Part shown: positions 57,574 to 64,000 of the stretch, piece by piece | How the letters are laid out: each line of letters begins with the position of its first letter | Numbering within the stretch: the first letter of the stretch is position 1 | Origin: Scleromitrula shiraiana | Lineage: Eukaryota > Ascomycota > Leotiomycetes > Helotiales > Sclerotiniaceae | DNA length: 64,000 nucleotides | Direction: 5' to 3' | Assembly (NCBI GenBank): GCA_028455995.1 | Contig: JABELC010000001.1 | Span: 4,452,501 to 4,516,500, forward strand | Made by a program: the position numbers and the translations under genes | Notes under the pieces: generated by a model | What the model was told of the DNA's origin: nothing | Seen by the model: the letters and a program-made list of their open reading frames with translations, nothing else | The model's database searches: none

Positions 57574-59133
57574 ATGGGTAGTGAATTGAAGCAGAATTTG
57601 AGGATATGCATTGTTGGTGCAGGTGTGTGCTCGAGGCAAAGCTATAATACTGCTCACTACTTACTCTTCAACGCACAGGGATGGGAGGTTTGACTACCGC
57701 CTTGTCATTAGCCAGAGAAGGCTTCGAAAACATCGAAGTCTATGAAAGAGCTCCGAACCTGGGATTTGTCGGGGCTGGTATTCAACTTGCGCCGAATATG
57801 TCACGGATTCTTGATAGACTGGATGTATGGAAGGAAATTGAGGCAGAAGCAGTATTGTTGAGAACAACCAGTATAAGAGGTATTTAAAGAATCCATCTTA
57901 CTGGATGAATGAAGCTGATTAATAGGCCAGAGGGTGCCACTGATGGGGAGTTAGGAAATGTCAACTTGGGATATATTCAAAAGACATATGGATATCCACA
58001 TATGGTCGGCCATAGACATTCTCTCGCAAATGGACTTTATAATGGTTGCAAGAAACACCCAAATATCAAATTTCACTTCTCCAGTAGTGTTCAAGGGGTC
58101 CACATTTTTTCACCTAAGCCATCATTCACCGTTGTTCCTAAGAATGGAAGCTCTTATAAGGTGGAATGTGATATTCTTCTCGCCTGTGATGGTATCAAAT
58201 CGGAGATTCGTGCCGCCATGCTTAAGGATCTCGATATAAGTGCTTCTATAGTTGATTCTAATCAAGCTTCTTATCGGATCCTGCTTACTAGGGAGCAAAT
58301 GGAGCATGATCCAGAACTCCTTGAGTAGGTGTTCTCTCTCTGATTCTTGTTCAATCTCGATAGATTGTGTGTCTCACATCTTATTGACTCAACCTTGTAT
58401 CAAATCCTCAGAACCAAGACTGACTCCCCTTTCTATTAGACTTATCGATACGGAACGGGTAATCCGCTGGATTGGTGAACGTCGCCACATAATCGCGTAC
58501 CCAATTTCGAATACAAAAATTTACAACATTTCCACCACACAACCCGACGTCAATTTCGCAATCGCCCCTTCCGAAACCTACACCACAAAAGGTTCCAAAA
58601 GTGCCATGCTCAAAGTATTTGCGGATTTTAATCCCAAGGTTCAGCGCATGTTAAATCTGGTCCCAGAAGGCGAAGTATGCGAATGGAAATTAAGAGTCCA
58701 TGCACCATTACCGACATGGATTCATGGATCTGTCGCATTAGCGGGTGATGCATGTCACCCTACCCTCCCACATTTAGCACAGGGAGCTGCACAAGCCATC
58801 GAGGATGCTGCAGTGGTAGGGATTTGTTTGAGTCAACTACCAGATGGGAGTTCACACAATATAAATAAAGCATTGAGGGTGTATGAGAAGATTAGGAAAG
58901 ACAGAGCGGAGACGCTCGTTGAGTTGGCGGCGGCGAGCGTGAGAAGCTTACATCTTGGAGAGGGTAAGGCGAAAGAGGAAAGGGATAGGATGTTCAAGGA
59001 GTTGAGGGAGAAAAAGGGTCATGCTGCTGTACCTGATAAGTGGGCTGATGCTGAGGTTCACAAGGTTGTTTATGGGGTTGATTGTATGCAAATTGCAAGG
59101 GATAAGTTTGTTGAGTTGTTTGAGGAGATGTAG
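57574..59133 (+). CDS. FAD-dependent aromatic monooxygenase (salicylate hydroxylase type)
   Basis: NAD(P)H- and FAD-dependent hydroxylase of the PHBH/salicylate hydroxylase family. Exons 57574-57622, 57679-57879, 57931-58324 and 58440-59133 give 445 aa; an in-frame ATG at 57556 would add six residues. The ADP-binding GAGMGG is at 15-20 and is split by intron 1; the acidic ribose ligand lies in IEVYERAP. The DG motif is in LLACDGIKSEIR (Asp170-Gly171), and the FAD-binding GDACHPTLPHLAQGAAQAIED begins at about 317. RIRW-like ERVIRWIGERRHIIAYP and the length fit 6-hydroxynicotinate and salicylate hydroxylases. Flavin-binding residues are all present, so it looks functional. Convergent with the MFS gene and downstream of a regulator, suggesting aromatic-compound catabolism or detoxification; the exact substrate is not known. 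Confidence 0.9.
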
Positions 59134-59679
59134 AGACGTCTTTGACAGTGGGCGAAGGGCGCAATAGTTGGATAGTAGTGCTAGTTGGCAATTGCTTGAA
59201 ATCATTGCTTTGTGGAGATAATGTGCATGTTCCGTGGAAGATGTTGGAAATTTGAAATAAACGAATATTCTAATGGGACTTGGTCACAAATCATCTACCA
59301 CAACTCTCTTCGCCGAGATTCTGGTCCAGTGCAAATTTCACTAGCCAGTCACTTTTAATCATTTCTTTACACAACCTCAATTCTACTTATGCCGGAGTGG
59401 ATAGGCTGTGAGGATCGTTTGTAGTCTGCACTCGATTCCCACGAACTTGAACTCTATTTCTTATATCACGAGCCGTATAAGTTGGTGTGGCAACGACTTA
59501 CGCGGTCCCACGTAAAGCCATGACATTAGAAGGTTAATATTTCCTTTACAGCACTGCTACCCAAGTGGGTTACCGGTCCAATACAATAGGCGCCCATTTA
59601 TAATTCGTTCATGCATTATATCCTCCCAAGTATAGTCATCAGAAATAAATTCATAATAATGTACAAACACATTAAAATG
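59134..59679. other. Convergent 3' intergenic region
   Basis: 3' flanks of the monooxygenase (+) and MFS gene (-). No RNA gene that I can support. Confidence 0.55.
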
Positions 59680-61394
59680 TCATGCCTTCGTCTCGGTTTT
59701 TGCAAATCCCTGCTCTTGATCACGCACTTGTCCAATATCCCCCTGTTTGGCTGGTCGCCATCGACTTCCCATATATTGTACGATTATGGTGGGAAATATA
59801 CTGACACCAATAATGAGTGCAGCCGCAACACCTGCACTAGCTGCAACGCCAACATTCGTAAACATATCTGGGAACCTACTCTTTGTTAGTAATATGATCT
59901 ACATAGAGCAGAGAAAGGTGGGAAATACCAAAAAGGACCAATGAAACCCCACACTTGACGAATAAAAGTGATGAATACTCCAATACTAGCCGATTCCTCA
60001 AGATGTGAATCTACTGCATATGTAATAAGCACAGTCGTAACAAGTTGGTTTCCAATCCCCGCAATCGCAATTCCAATCACAGGAGTAATATTCCAATGGC
60101 CCTCTGGAGCCTCTTGGGTTTTTACCAGGAACACAACCACGCCCACGATAGTGAGGATAAATCCGGCATAACTCAACCACAAGCGATATTCAGGAGCGGG
60201 TTGAACTTTAGTCTTTCTTGCTCGTCGATTCATCCAGTAATCTGATAGTGTACCACCGAGTTGTTCGCCGATTACAGAACCAACTATTAGACCGAGAAAT
60301 TGTAATCCTAATTGTTGGGCATTGAAACCGAATTTCATACCGAATAATTGGGGGAGTTCGACGGTGATGAGTACGGAGCCGAATAGGAATGTCATGGCGT
60401 ATGCAACTGCTGGAATTACGATGCAAGGTTTTGAGAATAGGGAAAGAGGATGAATGAAATCGTAGATTCGGAGGGGTTTGGGATCGATACGATGGAAAGT
60501 TAGATATTCCTCCTTGAAAGAAGAAGAAGTATGCTGAACTCCAAAGCGAAGATATCGAGTTTCGGGACCCAAGAATACATATGCGATGAATTGAACTCCA
60601 TTGATAATAGCCAAGATCCAGTAAATCCAGCGCCATCCAACGTGGAATGTAACGAATCCCATAATGAATGGGGAAAATGGTACACCAATCGTAACCATCA
60701 ATGTCCAGATTCCCATATACTTCGCACGATCTTTCTTGAAGAATGTTTCTGTTACAACTACACTACCGATTGCCGCAGCGGGTGAAATGAAAAAAGCGAC
60801 GATGGCTCGGCATACGGCCATTGTTGCGTAGGTGGGCGATTTAGCGCATCCGATATTTCCGACTAGACTAACTAGAAGGGAAATGAGAAAAAGTGGGCGT
60901 CTACCGTAGGCATTTGAAAATGGCTTCCATAATAAAGGAGCTCCTCCGAGAATGGCAATCTGAAGTGAAGTGAGATAGGTTGTTCGCTGTAGGGAAACAC
61001 CGAGATCCATGGCTATGTTTTCGTAGGCTGGGATGATGGCGGCGGCTGTGAAGCTGGACATGCAGGCGTGGATTGCGACGAGTATGAGGTTGGTTACTTT
61101 CTGTTGTGGATAGGGGATTGGCGAGGTTTACATGTGGGAAGAATGATGGGTGAGAGGGAGTGAATGAATAGGTACCTTTTTGTTCGTCCAATTGTATGGA
61201 TCTGCTGGGCTGATGCTAGGTAGGGGATCTAGATCTAGGGTTCTATGTCGTTGAAGAAGATACTGTTTATATTCTTCTGAGAGAGCGGCGGTTGAATTTT
61301 CATAGTATGTGGCATGGGTTTCCGTATGATTGGTATCTTCTGAGTACTCACCACTCGGTAGAGAACTCTTCTCTGGAGCTTGTGTGGTCGCCAT
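59680..61394 (-). CDS. Major facilitator superfamily transporter (DHA1-like)
   Basis: Plasma-membrane proton-coupled transporter. Exons on the minus strand 61394-61176, 61100-59929 and 59875-59680 give 528 aa; introns of 75 and 53 nt, the second with an ACTAAC branch site, rejoin NKK/KVTNLIL and GPFW/FPDMFTNVG. The cytosolic N-terminus (about 70 residues) ends DPYNWTNKK, a hallmark of fungal DHA1-type drug or polyamine transporters. Family motifs include PLLWKPFSNAYGRRPLFL (motif A variant between helices 2 and 3) and a central loop with GPETRYLRF. About twelve hydrophobic helices follow, then a short charged tail. Convergent with the FAD monooxygenase and near a regulator, so it may import the substrate or export a product. 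The actual cargo is unknown. Confidence 0.9.
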
Positions 61395-64000
61395 CGTGGT
61401 GTTTCTGTGATTGCTTCTACCTCTTGTAGATTGAGGAATTACGTTGCAGAACTGGAGATCGCAACATTGATATCAGGTTTTCGAGAAGTAGAGGATGTGA
61501 AAATGGCTGGCCTAAAAAACGACAGCTGTTTTCTCTTCAGACCTCAATCAACAATGCCTGAGAACTATATACCAAGGTAAAAGAAGAAGAAAAGAGCAAG
61601 AAGAAAATGAAGAGGGGAAATATCCAACGAAAGAAACATTGCGGGGCAGATACACGAGTTAATAAATAGTAGAAGATCTTCCCCATGTTTGATCAAAGAA
61701 GTTTGGCCCGAACAAGCTCCAAGCAGTCCCTTATCCACACGCCTCAGTCGGCTGGACAGAACATGGGCCCTTGTAACTTTACCCCAGTATCTGCATATCG
61801 CCATCAAGATACCACCCAAAAAAATCTTCAAGTGAAGAAATCCTTAGTCAACTTCCCCTCCTTTTTGCCCCAACTTTCTGCTCGGATTACTTCCTTTTCA
61901 AGCTCCTCTTGTGTTAAAAATAACGTGAAAAGCCCATTAATCTGGTAGAATTGAGTGTATCAAAGTGTCAAATCAAATTGATAATGCCATAATGACCGTA
62001 CACAGATCCTGGGATTTCGTGGGGACATCCGTTTTACACTCCCCACATCCCACAAAATCCAACACAGAAGTAGTAAAGAAGGTTGCGCATCCCCCAATAC
62101 TCCAGTCTGGAGAGGGTGGAAACCCGGACATATGGAATGAATCCGTATTCAGATTTTGAATTGGGATTTCTACTTTCCGTTTTGTATGCATTATGTAGGA
62201 ATTGCTGGAGAGCACGTACAGTCGCAAGCAAGCTGGTAAACAGATATCGGAGATTTGTATCAAATTGTACGTGAGTGACAGGATGAATTATTTTCCGATA
62301 CCCTAGCTCTCATTTCTAAGACCGACGAATCAGTAGATAGATTGATCAAATGCTGATCTTTGACCCGAATGTACCGTGGACAAATTCCGAATTTTGACTT
62401 GTCGGTCATTCTTTATAATCATGACGAGAACCGCTGCAAATTGAAACATTCAACTGAGATAGGTTGAAAATCGATAATTGTGTGAGCAATAAACCAATTG
62501 GGGATTTTCCTTATCTACATTCGATGCATCTCGACTGCAGTTTTCGTCTGCCGGCATTCAAACCTTGCCTTGTTAGCATCAGATATGTTAATTGAACCTA
62601 ACATGGACATCTCCACCGGGTGAAACATTGCGCTAGATAGGTATGTGGTATATCTAATCTAGGTAGGTGGTACGCTGCAGTAGCATATTATAACCTCCAC
62701 ACTGAACTCATGAGATAAGAATTTGCTCAAATGCTGTCTCTATTGCGTTGAGTGTTTAGAGTTAGTAGTTCTGAACGAAATTAAAGTGAAAATGGAAATA
62801 CTCATTGATGTTTTCGCCGATACCCGGGGCAGGCAATAGTTTTTGGTTAGGAGGGGAGGTTCGTCGTCCTTGGGATTATGCGTGTTTACCAAATACAAGT
62901 GTATTGGTTGATTCAGTTCAATGTGTCTGATGGAACGATGAGCCTTGCTATAAAGGTCAAGTTACGCCATTTCAGTGGAGGCAGCATGAATGGTTAGGTT
63001 GAAACATGAAAGTTCATCCTATTGAAAAGTCTTTTGGAATAACTTAAATCCACATTTTTGAAATACTTCCATGTATCTAAGCGTTTTGAGGAATTATTCA
63101 ATTCCTTTTCTTATTCTTCCTTCTCACTTCTCAACATTTTCTCTCCAAGTTTGAATGAAAGGATATGCTGCAGCGGTTGCAATCAGACTCGGTGAAATGT
63201 GGCACTCTATTCCGATTACCAGATTCAATATCCTAAATCAACTTTGAATTTGTGTGTTTTGCTTGTTCAGCTAAAAGCCGAACAACCAAGGGTTTGGTCT
63301 TCTCTCTTCAGATTAAACAATACAATTGTTCGACTGGGAATTAAATTTTGTAGTATCTTGATTGTTCGTCGCAGACCTTAGATATGGCGTATGAGAATCT
63401 TGTCATTCCTCTCGAAGCATAAATCTATATCTTTGTCATTCCCACTCGCGAGACTCGAGTTACAATATCATTTTCGCAAACCATTTTTAAGGGTAATCTT
63501 ACATCACGAGTGCGATTGAGTAGTTGTCTGCAACTATAAATCATGCCCTAGGCAGTGTGATGAACTATCCTTCTCACCAAAGTATATCATGGAAAACACC
63601 CTTATCGATCTTCACAAGGCATGTTCAAAGGGTTCTCAACTTCAATCTGTCAAGTCATCGGCATAAAATCATGTTCATACGATCATTCTCTACATACGAT
63701 ACCACTTGGAAGCATGAATCTATTATGATAAGAGCTTGTTCTATTGAAATCGTGAATTGATATTGGCACAGAAAGAGAAATCACTTCCTAACTGATCATC
63801 CCTGTTCTTTGAGTTGTTGTCGTCTGTCATAATCTTACTTGCATCTATTAGTTTCAAGCTGGTCAATCAATCGACCAAGAACAGAAACGGGACAATTTCA
63901 GATCGAAGCCATCTTTGAATCTTGATGCTCTTGAATTCGAAAGTGTTCGATGTCGCATATCACTGGCAATAGCGTGCAGTTCAATGCCTATCAAAGATAT
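61395..64000. other. Gene-free right end of the window
   Basis: Upstream flank of the MFS gene and 2.5 kb of sequence with only short open frames (for example 61973-62263 and 63524-63760) that lack motifs. No repeats with defined ends and no RNA gene seen. Confidence 0.5.

Noticed and set aside
59388..59460. tRNA-like sequence near GCCGGAGTGGATAGG
   Set aside because: No matching acceptor stem or complete cloverleaf could be drawn.

Overview
The window is nuclear DNA of a filamentous ascomycete (Pezizomycotina). The genes are interrupted by short GT-AG introns of about 45-225 nt, several with CTAAC-like branch sites. The families seen (SAT4/rhodopsin-domain membrane protein, fungal P450, C2H2 plus fungal-trans regulator, FSH1 hydrolase, LaeA-type methyltransferase relic) are typical of that group. 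Long AT-rich, gene-poor and microsatellite-rich stretches would fit a Helotiales/Sclerotiniaceae-like genome, but that placement is inference and no genus is claimed.

Left part (1-7.3 kb): an APC-superfamily permease (+), a four-exon short-chain dehydrogenase (-), and a secreted protein (-) built from eleven tandem four-cysteine repeats. From 7.3 to 22 kb I see no convincing gene. This stretch holds AT-rich DNA, a dense group of simple repeats (12.6-20.8 kb, including a roughly 280-bp ATA tract, a 20-G run and a TAGGG-like array) and a 1,054-bp non-autonomous DNA transposon with 21-bp terminal inverted repeats and an 8-bp target duplication.

Middle (22-36.9 kb): a single-pass membrane protein with an EGF-like module (+), a 4-kb repeat-rich gap, then housekeeping genes. 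The phosducin-like protein PLP2 (-) and ribosomal protein RPS27 (+) diverge from a shared promoter. An F-box protein (-) and an acidic-tailed APH-type kinase-like protein (+) follow.

Right part (37-64 kb): a decayed methyltransferase, a SAT4-type seven-helix membrane protein (-), a cytochrome P450 (+), a small secreted protein with no in-frame ATG (-), a 448-bp fold-back MITE, an FSH1-type serine hydrolase (+) convergent with proteasome subunit RPN5 (-), a hypothetical cysteine-rich acidic protein (-), and a compact group of C2H2/fungal-trans regulator (+), FAD monooxygenase (+) and MFS transporter (-). That last trio looks like a small catabolic or detoxification cluster. The regulator's second zinc finger appears broken by a frameshift. 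Nothing is recognised from 61.4 kb to the end.

Exon structures were assembled by hand from splice signals, reading-frame continuity and family motifs. No database search or expression data were available.
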